The notes: generated by a model not told the origin, from the letters alone. DNA of 64,000 bases from Nannocystis pusilla (GCF_020073745.1 NZ_JAIRAU010000001.1:186001-250000), one strand, 5' to 3'. Shown: positions 40,584 to 49,288, numbered from the stretch's first letter. Numbers and translations: made by a program.

Positions 40584-42271
40584 TCTCCCTCCGGGGCGCG
40601 GCGGTAGAGGAAGGCTTCGCTCTGGGTGAGGGCGACGATGAGGTCCTGAATGCGGCGACCCGAGCCGGCGAACTGACGGGTGAGGTCGTCGATGGTGCAG
40701 GCGTCGGCGTCGGCGTCGGCGCGGCCGTAGGCGTAGCGGAACCACTGCAGGGTCATGCAGCGCTCGGTCTCGGGCGAATCGATGAGCAAGGCCGCGAGCT
40801 CGGGGACGCCGTCGAAGGTGCCCTTGGTGGTGGCGCCGATGATCTCGCCGCTGGCGTCGACCGGCTTGCCGGCCTCCTCGTCGCGCCAGCGGCCGATGCC
40901 GTCGAAGTGTTCGAAGCCGAAGCCGACGGGGTCCATCATGCTGTGACAGCCGGAGCAGGTAGGATCGACGGAGTGCTGCTTGAATCGCTCGCGCGTGGGC
41001 AGGGTCGGGTCGACCTCGGGCGGGGTGATGTCGACGTTGTCGGGCGGCGGCGGCACGACCTGGCACAGCAGCCGCTCGCGCACGAACTTGCCGCGGTGGA
41101 TCGGCGAGGTCTGGTTGGGCTTGGCGAGCACCGAGAGCAGACCGCCCTGGGTGAGGAAGCCGCTGGCCTGGCCGGGCGGGAGCTCGAACTTCTCGAAGGC
41201 GTCGCCGTTCGGGCCCTTGACGCCGTAGTAGTCGGCGAGCTCGCCGTTCAGGAAGGTGTAGGGCGCGAGGTAGATCGAGTCGAGGTCGCCCTGGTCGTCC
41301 CAGATCACGTGGTCGAGGAACTTCTCGGCCTCGGCGCGCAGGAGCGGCCGGATCTCGGGGTCGAACTCGGGGAAGGCCTCGTCGTCCTTCTCCATCTCCT
41401 CGATCCGCCGCAGCTCGAGCCACTGGCCGTGGAAGTCACGCACGGTGGCGCGGGCGCGCGCGTCGGCCAGCATGCGCGTGGCCTGCTTGGCCACGTCCTC
41501 GGGCTCCGCGAGCCGACCCTCGGCCGCGGCCGCGAACAGCTCGGCGTCCGGCATGGTGCCCCACAGAAAGTACGAGAGCCGCGAGGCGAGCTCGTACGGG
41601 GCGAGCTTGAGGATGTCGTCGCTATCGGGCATGGGCTCGCCGAATTCGACGCGGTAGAGGAAATGCGGCGACTGCAACATCGCGGTCATGGTGAGGCGCA
41701 CGCCGGTGACGAAGTCGAACTCGTCGGCGGCGGCCTGATGGACCGCGAGCAAGGTCTTGACCTCGCCGGCGGCCAGCGGTCGGCGATAGGCCGAGCGGCC
41801 GAACTCGGTGATGAACCGCTCGGCGCACGCGGCCTCGCCGTCGGACTTGACGTCGCAGCCGTGGAGCAGCGCGGGGAGGTCCTTGACGGCGTTCTCGGCC
41901 AGCGCCTCGGCGGCGGCGAGGTAGCCCTCGGCGAGCAGCGAGGTGACGACGAGCGCGTCGGCGTTGTTGTTGAAGCCGAGCGCCTCCTCCTCGGCCGGGA
42001 AGTTCTGCGCGGGGCGGCTGTCGTCGCCCAGCAGGTCGAAGACGGTATTGTCGTACTCGCGCCGATTCATGCGCCGGATCGGCGACGGTCCGGGCTCGAT
42101 GCCCCTGCACTCCGCAGCCTCACCTCCGTCGGTCGCGCCGGCCGGAACCCCGTCCGTGACCCCGTCGCTGTCGGTAGCCCCGTTCGTGTCTCCGTCGCCC
42201 CCGGGGCCGTTCTGACAACCGCCGATCGCGGCGGCCGCGATCGCCCACACTACGATCCCTCTCATATGCAT
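40580..42271 (-). CDS. DUF1592/DUF1588 haem-binding lipoprotein
   Basis: 563-residue lipoprotein (AIGGC, Cys19) with a short Asp/Thr linker. It then has the DUF1587/DUF1595/DUF1592/DUF1588/DUF1585 series: RMNRREYDNTVFDLLG (67-82), FGRSAYRRPLAAGEVKTLL, MLQSPHFLYRVEFGEP, LASRLSYFLWGTMPD, TSPIHRGKFVRERLLC, the c-type haem motif CSGCH (439-443) with MMDPVGFGFEHFDGIG, and SEAFLYRR at the end. AAGGA six nt before ATG 42271 selects that start. It is first in a two-gene operon with DUF1552, a conserved exported pair proposed to act on extracellular polymers. Confidence 0.92.
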   Translation of the reverse strand: MHMRGIVVWAIAAAAIGGCQNGPGGDGDTNGATDSDGVTDGVPAGATDGGEAAECRGIEPGPSPIRRMNRREYDNTVFDLLGDDSRPAQNFPAEEEALGFNNNADALVVTSLLAEGYLAAAEALAENAVKDLPALLHGCDVKSDGEAACAERFITEFGRSAYRRPLAAGEVKTLLAVHQAAADEFDFVTGVRLTMTAMLQSPHFLYRVEFGEPMPDSDDILKLAPYELASRLSYFLWGTMPDAELFAAAAEGRLAEPEDVAKQATRMLADARARATVRDFHGQWLELRRIEEMEKDDEAFPEFDPEIRPLLRAEAEKFLDHVIWDDQGDLDSIYLAPYTFLNGELADYYGVKGPNGDAFEKFELPPGQASGFLTQGGLLSVLAKPNQTSPIHRGKFVRERLLCQVVPPPPDNVDITPPEVDPTLPTRERFKQHSVDPTCSGCHSMMDPVGFGFEHFDGIGRWRDEEAGKPVDASGEIIGATTKGTFDGVPELAALLIDSPETERCMTLQWFRYAYGRADADADACTIDDLTRQFAGSGRRIQDLIVALTQSEAFLYRRAPEGE

Positions 42272-42597
42272 GCTCATTCCTTGAGGGGGCATGCGAGGCA
42301 GGGGCTGTGCGCTGCAGCATGAGGCCAAAGGCCGGCGCCGTCGCCCGGCGCAGACCGTCCGTCGCGTGTCCGCGGCGGACATTTGTTGATTGGTCAAACG
42401 ATCGCGCAGCGGCCGCCCGCGTGGCGATTCATAAGACCGTGAGGTATCGATTGTCGTGACCACGGCGCCCGTGTATGCGAGGCCGGCCGCAGGCGCGGTC
42501 ACCCTGCGACACCGACGTCCACCCGGCCAGGCGGTGATCACGGGCAAGGTGCTTGCGCGCGAGAGCGCCAGCAGGTAGCGTGCCCGCGGCCGCAGCG
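42272..42597. other. Divergent intergenic region
   Basis: 326 bases between the DUF1592 operon and a small plus-strand gene. Promoter function is presumed for both; nothing else is recognisable. Confidence 0.4.
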
Positions 42598-42801
42598 ATG
42601 CCGAAGAAGCCCGAGAAGGTCACCCTGAACCACGACTTCGCGTTCTCCAGCGACGCGGAGCTCAACGAGCAGATCGCGGCGTTCCGCGCCGCGCACGAGG
42701 CGGAGCACCAGCAGATCCTGGCGATGGATGCGCGCCGCTCGCTCGGGCCCGGCAAGGTGCGGGTGACGTTCCGGGTGATCGAGAAGAAGAGCCGGCGATA
42801 G
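42598..42801 (+). CDS. Small basic protein
   Basis: 67 residues starting MPKKPEKVTLNHDF. A charged helix (ELNEQIAAFRAAHEAEHQQI) is followed by a short beta-like basic end (KVRVTFRVIEKKSRR). No family known. The composition and clean start-to-stop frame support coding. It is followed 28 nt downstream by a short-family hairpin and then by long repeats. Confidence 0.6.
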   Translation: MPKKPEKVTLNHDFAFSSDAELNEQIAAFRAAHEAEHQQILAMDARRSLGPGKVRVTFRVIEKKSRR

Positions 42802-42829
42802 CCTGGTTCGAACCGGGTGCTTGACGAGA

Positions 42830-42843
42830 TGTTCGTTCGGACA
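42830..42843. repeat. Short dispersed hairpin, copy K
   Basis: TGTTC / GGACA arms with one G-U pair around GTTC, 28 nt after the stop at 42801. Weak member of the family, sharing the downstream GACAGGTT with copy L. Confidence 0.45.
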
Positions 42844-42942
42844 GGTTTGCCTCCCGAGGGGCGCGCGTGCGGAGGCTCGGGACCGGGTAGCGCTCATTCG
42901 GTCGCGCGTTCGGAGGCGCGGGGCCTGGTAGACCTGGGTGAC

Positions 42943-43135
42943 GGCGGGCACGGAGCGGCGGATCGGGTCCCTCGCGGCCGGTGGGCCCCTACCAGTTCAC
43001 GTGCTCGGCGCCCGTCGCTTCGGACTGGATGTTCGTGAGGACAGGTTGGGCTCGCGGGCATAGCCCGGGGCGCCTGCGCGCGGTGAACTGCGTCTCCGTC
43101 CCACCTGCGTCCCAATCCGCCGCTCCGTGCCCGCC
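42943..43135. repeat. Long palindromic element, copy 1 (complete)
   Basis: Imperfect inverted repeat. The outer left arm starts GGCGGGCACGGAGCGGCGGA at 42943 and is matched by the complement ending at 43135; the inner pair is CAGTTCAC (42993-43000) with GTGAACTG (43083-43090). The central loop of about 82 nt contains short hairpin L (TGTTC-GTGA-GGACA, 43030-43043). The element at 53345-53533 has the same architecture. It is noncoding between two genes and may be a MITE-like element or a structured RNA. Confidence 0.75.
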
Positions 43136-43263
43136 TGCGGCGAGCGTCGCGGGCCCCGCTCATCGCCGGGCGTGGGTCGTGAGGCGAGCGCATCGGGCTG
43201 GATGCTCTCGACAATTCATGGATTCAGGGACGTAGGGTGGAGCCCGAGGGTCTTCGCGGATTG

Positions 43264-43480
43264 CAGTTCACGTGCTCGGCGCGCATTGCTTCGGCCGAGG
43301 TGTTATGGGGACAGGTTGGGCCCGCGGGCACAGAGCCGGGGCGCCTGCGCGCGAGGAACTGCGTCTCCGTCGCACCGCGTGCCCCGCTCCTCACCGGGCG
43401 TGGCTTTCGGGGGGCGAGCGCGTCGGGCTGGATGCTCTCGACAATTCATGGATTCAGGGATGTAGGGCGGAGCCTGAGGG
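43264..43480. repeat. Long palindromic element, copy 2 (partial, tandem)
   Basis: Repeats 42993-43250 at high similarity, from CAGTTCACGTGCTCGGCG through GACAATTCATGGATTCAGGG to GAGGG. It lacks the outer left arm. The inner pair CAGTTC / GAACTG is kept, while the small hairpin is degenerate (ATGGGGACAG). The 3' 60 bp, including AATTCATGGATTCAGGGA, is nearly identical to copy 1. Confidence 0.8.
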
Positions 43481-43558
43481 GATTGATTGTTCGCACAGAT
43501 GTGGGATCGCCAGTGTCGAGTTGATGGCGGCACCGAAGGGCATCGATGTGTGTGTGGA

Positions 43559-43572
43559 TGTCCTCGAGGACA
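43559..43572. repeat. Short dispersed hairpin, copy N
   Basis: Perfect palindrome TGTCCTCGAGGACA, 27 nt beyond the stop of the minus-strand VOC gene. Confidence 0.65.
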
Positions 43573-43599
43573 GGTGCGATGGGTGTATTGAAAATGCGC

Positions 43600-43992
43600 T
43601 CACTCGTGGGGCGGCTCGGGCAGGCGCCATGGGGGATTGCGGCGGTTCTCGCCGGCCCAGAACAGGCAAACGACGTTGCCGTCGGGATCGCGCAGGTAGG
43701 CCTCGCGCCACAGCCACGGCTGGTCGACGGGGTCGGCGTCGAAGGCGAGGCCCTGACGCTTGAGCTCGACGACCCGCGCGTCGAGGTCGGGGCACTCGAA
43801 GTAGACGACGACGCGGGTGGCGCCGGCGAGGGCGTCGACGCGGTGCAGCGAGAGGGTGCTGCCGCCGTCGGGGCACTCGAAGCGGACGTACTTCGGCAGG
43901 TTCTCGACGATCTGCCGCAGGCCGAGGCGGCGGTAGAACGCGGCGCCGCGGGCGACGTCGGCGGAGGGCAGCGTGACCTGATTGAGGTTCAT
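43600..43992 (-). CDS. VOC (glyoxalase/dioxygenase) family protein
   Basis: 130 residues, two beta-alpha-beta-beta-beta modules of the vicinal-oxygen-chelate fold. It begins MNLNQVTLPSADVARGAAFY, with RLGLRQIVENLPKYVRFECP, SLHRVD in the first module and YLRDPDGNVVCLFWAG in the second. The DPDGN turn and a terminal acidic ligand are typical. Metal ligands are incomplete by eye (the usual first His is replaced), so enzymatic activity and substrate are uncertain. Its transcript would end near hairpin N. Confidence 0.85.
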   Translation of the reverse strand: MNLNQVTLPSADVARGAAFYRRLGLRQIVENLPKYVRFECPDGGSTLSLHRVDALAGATRVVVYFECPDLDARVVELKRQGLAFDADPVDQPWLWREAYLRDPDGNVVCLFWAGENRRNPPWRLPEPPHE

Positions 43993-44069
43993 GCGCGGAG
44001 GGTAGCGCGGAATGGCGCAGGTCGACGCCGCGCGCTCGCGCGACGGGACGCGTGGTAACCTGGCGGCGG

Positions 44070-44786
44070 ATGGCGAAGAAGTACGCGCTGGACCTCGACG
44101 ACACGCTGCACGCGGGCTGGGTGCGCGCCCCGGGCGACGGCTATTTCGACGTGAATCCGTGGCTGCGCCACAAGGGGGGGGCGGTCCTGCTCGAGCCGGA
44201 GTCGGTGTTCTGGGAGTGGGTCGAGGGCAGCATGTACGACGAGCCGCGCGAGGCGGCGATCGTGGCGTTCGACGAGGAGGGGCGCGAAGTGGAGCGACTC
44301 GTGCTCACCGAGGCGAGGGTGGCGGAGGTCGGGATGCCGGCGCTCGACGCGGCGGAGGGCGGGGCGCTGTGGCTGCGCATCGAGGCCAGGGCGGTGGAGC
44401 TCCGCGACTCGTCGGCGGAGGGCGGTTCGCGCGGCGATGCGTCGGCGATCGCGGCCTGCCGGGTGCAGCTGCACGGGCCCGAGGCGCCGCCGCAGAAGGT
44501 CGACCAGATCGACGCGCTGACGATCACGCTCGGACGACGCGGGCTGCAGCGCGTGGCGCTGACGGTCGAGGGCGAGGCGGACTGGTCGGCGGCCGAGGCG
44601 CTGGTCGACCGCCAGGGCACGCTCGAGTACCTGGCGGCCGACACGGAGTCGGTGGTGGCGCGGGTCGAGTTCAAGATCGCGGGGATCGACGTCGAGGCGA
44701 AGGAGGCCGAGCGCGCTCGCCTGGTGCTGGCGTGCCGCGGGCTGCGGGTGGGACCGAAGGGCAACGAGGGCGGCGGCGGGTCGTAG
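44070..44786 (+). CDS. Possible phage/eCIS tail-tube-like (T4 gp19-type) protein
   Basis: 238 residues, no signal. The segment VFWEWVEGSMYDEPREAAIV, then FDEEGREVERLVLTEAR and MPALDAAEGGALWLRIEARA, follows the pattern of inner-tube proteins of contractile tails (PF06841): W.W, Ile-Val strand, DE.G.EV.R, then P.LDA. The C-terminal 90 residues are extra. No sheath, baseplate or spike gene lies in the window, so it would be solitary. The family call rests on pattern only; an unrelated fold is possible. ATG 44070 preferred over GTG 44052. Confidence 0.5.
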   Translation: MAKKYALDLDDTLHAGWVRAPGDGYFDVNPWLRHKGGAVLLEPESVFWEWVEGSMYDEPREAAIVAFDEEGREVERLVLTEARVAEVGMPALDAAEGGALWLRIEARAVELRDSSAEGGSRGDASAIAACRVQLHGPEAPPQKVDQIDALTITLGRRGLQRVALTVEGEADWSAAEALVDRQGTLEYLAADTESVVARVEFKIAGIDVEAKEAERARLVLACRGLRVGPKGNEGGGGS

Positions 44787-44832
44787 ACGGCAGGCGGCCG
44801 TCGACGAGGTGGTGGCCATCGCAGCCGATCAG

Positions 44833-44848
44833 CTGTCCTCCGGGACAG
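44833..44848. repeat. Short dispersed hairpin, copy O
   Basis: Perfect CTGTCC/GGACAG arms around TCCG, 46 nt after the stop at 44786. Here the outer pair is C-G instead of A-T, a compensated change within the family. Confidence 0.7.
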
Positions 44849-45037
44849 GAGCGCGCGGAGGTCCAGCGCGCGAAGAAGTCGATGGTCGGCAGCTCGACGG
44901 GGCGGTGCCGGCCGCGAAGGACGCCGTGTGCGAACTGCCACTCGCCGGCGGGCGACTCGGCGGTCGCGAGGTCGGGCACGGATGCAGGCGGGCTGTCGAG
45001 GCCGGGAATAGAGCGGCGCGGGGGCGGTTCTCGCGGG

Positions 45038-45679
45038 GTGCACCGCGTCGAAGGCAAAAAAGAGCACTGGGTCGACCGCTGATGACTGGCCGAGCTGGCG
45101 GCCCGACACCGCGCGGTGCACCTGGACTTCGGGACAGGTGATGGGACGTACGTCCAGCGCCGCGCGCGGCTCGAGCCGTCGACGCTGGTGATCGGGGTCG
45201 ACGCGAGCGCCGAGGGGCTGCGCGAGCCGTCGCGCAAGGCGGCGGCCAAGCCGGCCCGCGGCGGGCTGGCCAACGCGCTGTTCGGGGTGCTGCCGCTGGA
45301 GCGCGCGCCGGGCGAGCTGGCGGGGCTGGTCGATTCGCTGACGGTGCTGCTGCCTTGGGGCTCGCTGCTGCGCGCGGTGGCGCTGCCCGAGGCGGACGCG
45401 CTGGCGCGGCTGCGCGGGCTGTGCAAGCCCGGGGCGGCGCTGCACATCGTGTTCGGCTACGGGCCCGGCGATCCGCTGGCCGTGCAGGCGTTGCCGGGGC
45501 CGGCCGCGGAGGCGCGGCGGGCCGAGCTGGTGCAGGCGTACGCGGCGGCCGGGTTCGCCGTCGCGGCGCGGCCGAGGAGCCGCGCCGAGGTGGGCGAGCT
45601 GCCGACGACGTGGGCGAAGAAGCTGGCGTTCTCGAGCCATGAACGCCAGTTCGTGGCACTCGTCGGGTGCGCGCAGTGA
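45038..45679 (+). pseudogene. KamB/NpmA-type 16S rRNA (A1408) methyltransferase, frame-disrupted
   Basis: From 45116 on, a clean frame encodes VHLDFGTGDGTYVQRRARLE, IGVDASAEGLREPSRKAAAK, PARGGLANALF, LPWGSLLRAVALP and TTWAKKLAFSSHERQFVAL. This is the full core of KamB-type methyltransferases, which modify A1408 of 16S rRNA and confer aminoglycoside resistance. The expected N-terminus lies in the same frame (RVEGKKEHWVD, from GTG 45038) but is separated by two tandem TGA codons (45080-45085). Removing one C near 45076 and adding one C near 45087 would restore VDADDLAELAARHRAV. So paired indels, a true pseudogene, or assembly errors are possible. An N-terminally short protein from GTG 45116 may still be made. 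Confidence 0.7.
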
Positions 45680-46074
45680 TGCGCGCGAGAATTGTGGGTA
45701 CTCGCGGTGTGACGAATCACGATCGTCGCGCGGCTGAGCCTGGTGAGGTCATTCGCGCGGAGCGAATCGATGGTGCGGCGAATCACGGGGCGCGCGCGGG
45801 CGTCCGGTCGTTCGCGCGCGTGGTCTCTGGTGGAGAGCATCACGGAGAGCGCGGCGCGGCCGCTGGCGCGCGAAATGGCCGAATTGGTGGTCGTGAGAAT
45901 TACGCGAACGCAACAGGCGGTGCGGTGATTGACGCGAGAGGGACCGCGGGGCGAATCGGCAGAGCGCGCCCGGGCTCGGCGGGGCGGAGCCGGCCGATGG
46001 GCCTCATCCCGGCGCGGCGCGACGGATGCGGGCCGCGCCGGGGCGGTGCTGGTGGGAGCGTCGCCCGCGAGCGG
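45680..46074. other. Intergenic region
   Basis: 395 bases between the KamB-like gene and a convergent membrane-protein gene. No supportable gene, hairpin or repeat seen. Confidence 0.45.
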
Positions 46075-46557
46075 TCACCCGTGGGTGCCGAGGACGCGCG
46101 AGGAGGGGCGGATGGCGCGATACGGCGAACCAGGGGGGCGCAGCGGCTCGAAGGCGGAGACGAGGGCGGCGAAGACCTCGTCCTGCTCGGCGGTCCCGGC
46201 GTTCGACTCGGCGGCGACGCGCAGCAGGACGCCGCAGGGCAGGGCGAGCAGCAGGGAGAGGATGCCGAAGGTGTGCCAGGTGGCGGCAGCGAGGCCGACG
46301 ACGAGCACCCCGGCGATGACGCTGGCGACGTCGCCGAGGTCGCGGAACTCCAGCCGGGAGCCATCGGGCGTGGGGGAGGCGAACACCAGATAGGAGCGCG
46401 GGGCGGCGCCGGGGTCGTGGACGTCGATGTAGAAGCAACCAGGCTCGTCGTGGGCGCGAAAACGCAGGCGAGCGGCCGGAACAGCGGGGAACTGAGCGGC
46501 AGCGTGGGCGACGGCGGTCGCGGGAGGGACGACGAGCGGGAGCTTCGGCGCAGACAT
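46075..46557 (-). CDS. Small membrane protein
   Basis: 160 residues. A soluble N-terminal domain (1-75, RLRFRAHDEPGCFYIDVHDP) is followed by two adjacent transmembrane helices (about 77-92 and 95-115: VIAGVLVVGLAA, GILSLLLALPCGVLL) and a short cytosolic tail. No named family. It is divergent from the lipoprotein gene at 46727; the 169 bases between should hold both promoters. Confidence 0.68.
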   Translation of the reverse strand: MSAPKLPLVVPPATAVAHAAAQFPAVPAARLRFRAHDEPGCFYIDVHDPGAAPRSYLVFASPTPDGSRLEFRDLGDVASVIAGVLVVGLAAATWHTFGILSLLLALPCGVLLRVAAESNAGTAEQDEVFAALVSAFEPLRPPGSPYRAIRPSSRVLGTHG

Positions 46558-46726
46558 AAGCGGCGCCGTGATAGCGACGCGACTCGGCCGACAGATCGAG
46601 GCGACGAGGGGCGAACGATTGTTCGCAGGGTCACGGACGCGGGTTGGGAGGGGTAAGGGCGAATTCGCGCAGCTTCGCCGTGGTACGGTGGCGAGGCTGC
46701 CGGCTCGGCGGAGAGGACAGGTCAGC

Positions 46727-47743
46727 GTGAATCGCAGCACGATCGTCGGACTGTCGCTCGTGGGATGTACGGCCAATCCGAGCCGGCTCGAGGAGATCTC
46801 GCAGGAGCAGGCGGTGGTGCAGGAGATGTCCGTCGAGGTGAGCGAGCCGGAGCGAGCGGAGATGCCGCCCGCGCCGCCGCTGACGGCGACGCTGGCGAAT
46901 GTGACCACGCCAGCGCCGGAGGGGATCGACGCGGCGCTGTGGCGCGACATCGGGTGGTTTCCCGCCGATGTCGTCGAGATCTCCGGCGGCGTCGGGCGCG
47001 ACAACACGCCGCTGGCGCGCTGGGCCGAGGACTCGATCGTGGGCGAGTTCCCGGCGTGCGGTCCGCTGGTGGCGGCGATCGACCGCATCTACACGGTGAA
47101 GCAGGGCGAGTCGCAGCGGGCGGCCAACGTGGTGTTCGGGTCGATGACGCGCGAGCAGGAGCGCGGCTGCCTGCAGGCGCTGCTGCCGGGGCTGGGGATG
47201 ACGGGCGTGCAGCACGAGGAGGTGACGGTGCTGGCGCGCGAGCAGACGATGGTGGCGCGGGCGGGCTGGTGGAAGCACGGCGACGGGGCGGTGGTGGTGA
47301 TCGAGGGCGATGTGCCGCTGGAACGCTGGAGCGGCGGGCCGCCGAGCCCGGAGCTGCTGTCGCTGCTGGCGGTGATCGATCCGTCGCTCGGGATGTGGAT
47401 GGCCAGCACGCACGACTACGGGTCGTTCTTCACCGAGGTGGCGAGCTCGGGGCTGACGCTGGCGACGGCGGCGCCGGCCCCGGGCGCCGAGCCGGTGGTG
47501 GTGCTGCGGATCGGGCTGCGCTTCGCGTCGGCCGGCGAGGCGGAGCAGGCCGAGCGCGGGGCGGCGAAGTTCGCCGCGTCGGCGCCGAGCAGCGACGGCA
47601 GCGGGTTGTCGTTCTCGTTCCGCGCCGACGAATCGTGGCTGCGGGTGGAGGTGCGCGCCGACCTCAGTGAGGCGAACGCGCAGAAGTTCGTGGCCTGGAG
47701 CGAGGAGATGCTGGCGAACATGCGCGCCCGCACCGAGCGCTGA
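46727..47743 (+). CDS. Hypothetical lipoprotein
   Basis: 338 residues from GTG 46727, supported by GAGAGGA about 9 nt upstream. The lipobox (SLVGC) is near residue 13. The body has no recognised domain; it contains one Cys pair, Trp-rich stretches (ARAGWWKHGDGAVVVIEGDV) and a regular alpha/beta pattern, with a final helix suited to a periplasmic or surface protein. It converges on the gene ending at 47792. Confidence 0.72.
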   Translation: MNRSTIVGLSLVGCTANPSRLEEISQEQAVVQEMSVEVSEPERAEMPPAPPLTATLANVTTPAPEGIDAALWRDIGWFPADVVEISGGVGRDNTPLARWAEDSIVGEFPACGPLVAAIDRIYTVKQGESQRAANVVFGSMTREQERGCLQALLPGLGMTGVQHEEVTVLAREQTMVARAGWWKHGDGAVVVIEGDVPLERWSGGPPSPELLSLLAVIDPSLGMWMASTHDYGSFFTEVASSGLTLATAAPAPGAEPVVVLRIGLRFASAGEAEQAERGAAKFAASAPSSDGSGLSFSFRADESWLRVEVRADLSEANAQKFVAWSEEMLANMRARTER

Positions 47744-47791
47744 GCGGCCCCGTCGAAGGTCTCGGCGACGCGGTCGCGGCGGCACCGACGA

Positions 47792-48892
47792 TTATCGTGA
47801 GGAGTCGTCGTCGGGGAGAGCGAGGCGATCGCTGCACAGGGCCTCGCTGTCGGAGAACGATTCGTTGATCAACGCGGCGCAGGCGGTGAGGTCTGCCGGG
47901 GAGAGCGGAGAGGGGCAGGCGCCGAGCGCCAGGTTCGCTTCGGCGAGCACGGAGGCGACGCTCATGCCGAGGCACGCGCTCGCCGGATCGACGATCACGA
48001 GCTCTCCGAGCGGGACCGGGTCGGCGTCCTGCTTGAAGTCGTCGTTGGCGTCGAACGCGACGTTCAGCGCGAGTGCGATGACCTGGCCGAAGAAGACGGT
48101 GTTGACGGTGGGGTCGGCGTCCGAGCCGTCGTAGGAGGTCTCTTCCTCGGGCAGGAGGGCCCGTGGGGTCCCCCCGGTCGGCAGGGCGCGTTCGACGGCG
48201 GCGCTGTTCAGCAGGGTCGCCGCATACACGTCGCAACCGACGACGAGGCCGTCCGGGAACGCGGCCGCGAAGTGACTGTCGCGGTAGCAGCCCGGGTTGT
48301 CGCCGGCGCAAGCTGTCCCCCAGCCGCCCTGCGTGTGCGTGCGGAAGCCGCAACCACCGCCGCCGTCGGAGAGGCCCGTATCGTCGCTCCCGCTGTCGCC
48401 GTCGGTGCCGCTGTCGCCAGCGGTGCCGCTGTCGCCGGAGCCGCTGTCGGTGCCGGAGCCGCTGTCGGTGCCGGAGCCGCTGTCGGGGCCGCCGCTGGTG
48501 TTGCTGTCGGTGGTGGCGCCGCTGCTGGTCTCGGGGTCGCTGCTGTCGGTGGCGTCGCTGTCGCTGTCGATCCCGCTGCCGCGGCTGGCCTCGCCGTCGC
48601 CATCGGACGTCTCCGTCGAGCCGCTGACGCTCGTGCCCGACGACGCCGACGCGCTCGTGGTGGTCGCGTTGTCCCCCGAGTCGGAGTCCGAGAGCGAGTC
48701 GGTGCCTTGGGTCAAAGCGTCCATGCCCTCCGTGGCCGACACGCCGGTCGTGGGAAGGTCCGCTGTGGTCGATGGTTCCAGCGAATCCGACGAGTCACCG
48801 CTCGTTGCCCCTATTGTCGCCGAATCATCAGAGTTTCCCCCACCGCACGCAGAGACCGCGAGCCCGATCGCCAAGAGATGCATTCGTGCCAT
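47792..48892 (-). CDS. Lipoprotein with Ser/Asp/Gly linker and GGWGTAC-type extracellular domain
   Basis: 366 residues. Lipobox near residue 17 (GLAVSACGGG). Residues 20-185 are almost entirely Ser, Asp, Gly, Thr with repeated SGSGTD units. The C-terminal domain (about 190-366) starts CGFRTHTQGGWGTACAGDNP and continues GCYRDSHFAAAFPDGLVVGC. This is a module seen in many bacterial secreted proteins with similar wording (GGWG...NNPG.Y....F...FP.G...GC), of unknown activity. The DNA of the linker is highly repetitive, so length may vary between strains. Confidence 0.75.
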   Translation of the reverse strand: MARMHLLAIGLAVSACGGGNSDDSATIGATSGDSSDSLEPSTTADLPTTGVSATEGMDALTQGTDSLSDSDSGDNATTTSASASSGTSVSGSTETSDGDGEASRGSGIDSDSDATDSSDPETSSGATTDSNTSGGPDSGSGTDSGSGTDSGSGDSGTAGDSGTDGDSGSDDTGLSDGGGGCGFRTHTQGGWGTACAGDNPGCYRDSHFAAAFPDGLVVGCDVYAATLLNSAAVERALPTGGTPRALLPEEETSYDGSDADPTVNTVFFGQVIALALNVAFDANDDFKQDADPVPLGELVIVDPASACLGMSVASVLAEANLALGACPSPLSPADLTACAALINESFSDSEALCSDRLALPDDDSSR

Positions 48893-49249
48893 GAGCACGG
48901 AGGTGTGATGGGTCGCTCGAGTTGCAACCACGATCTCGAGTTGCGCGCGTCGCCTCCCGGCCCCACGAGCGATGATTCCCCGGGACGGTTGATATTCGGC
49001 GTTCTCTGGCCCGAACGTCAGGCGTGCGCGTGAGGCCCGATTCTCCAGCCCAGGAGCCCGACGTCCGTGCGGCGCTGCCGCCGGCGGCCGTAAGGACAGG
49101 GGAGAGACGGCGCACGGGGGCGGTTCGAACTCGCGCGGGCGTTGGGTCGCGGCGCAGATCTCGATTTCGCACGCGGGTCGAATGCAACACGATCTATTTG
49201 TGACCCGCGTCCAGGACTCGAGGGCCACCGTGGTCCTGATGCGGGGGAC
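48893..49249. other. Intergenic region
   Basis: About 360 bases upstream of the Ser/Asp lipoprotein gene. No gene supported; presumed promoter region. It ends at hairpin Q. Confidence 0.4.
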
Positions 49250-49265
49250 ATGTCACGAGGGACAT
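49250..49265. repeat. Short dispersed hairpin, copy Q (weak)
   Basis: ATGTC / GACAT five-bp arms around ACGAGG, 26 nt from copy R. The two form a second doublet, like H and I. Confidence 0.45.
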
Positions 49266-49288
49266 CTGGGGCTCCGGGCGCAGCGTGA

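Noticed and set aside
42801..42820. CCTGGTTCGAACCGGG, resembling a tRNA T-arm
   Set aside because: No acceptor, D or anticodon arm can be fitted, since a coding gene lies immediately upstream. It is a self-complementary coincidence or part of the repeat region.
44829..45037. Minus-strand reading with CPGGQLIGCDGHHL as a possible gene remnant
   Set aside because: The pattern is not assignable to any family and hairpin O lies inside it; chance open frames are common at this GC content.
45124..45140. GGACTTCGGGACAGG in the KamB-like gene as a hairpin copy
   Set aside because: It encodes the conserved DFGTGDG motif and lacks a matching TGTCC arm in register.
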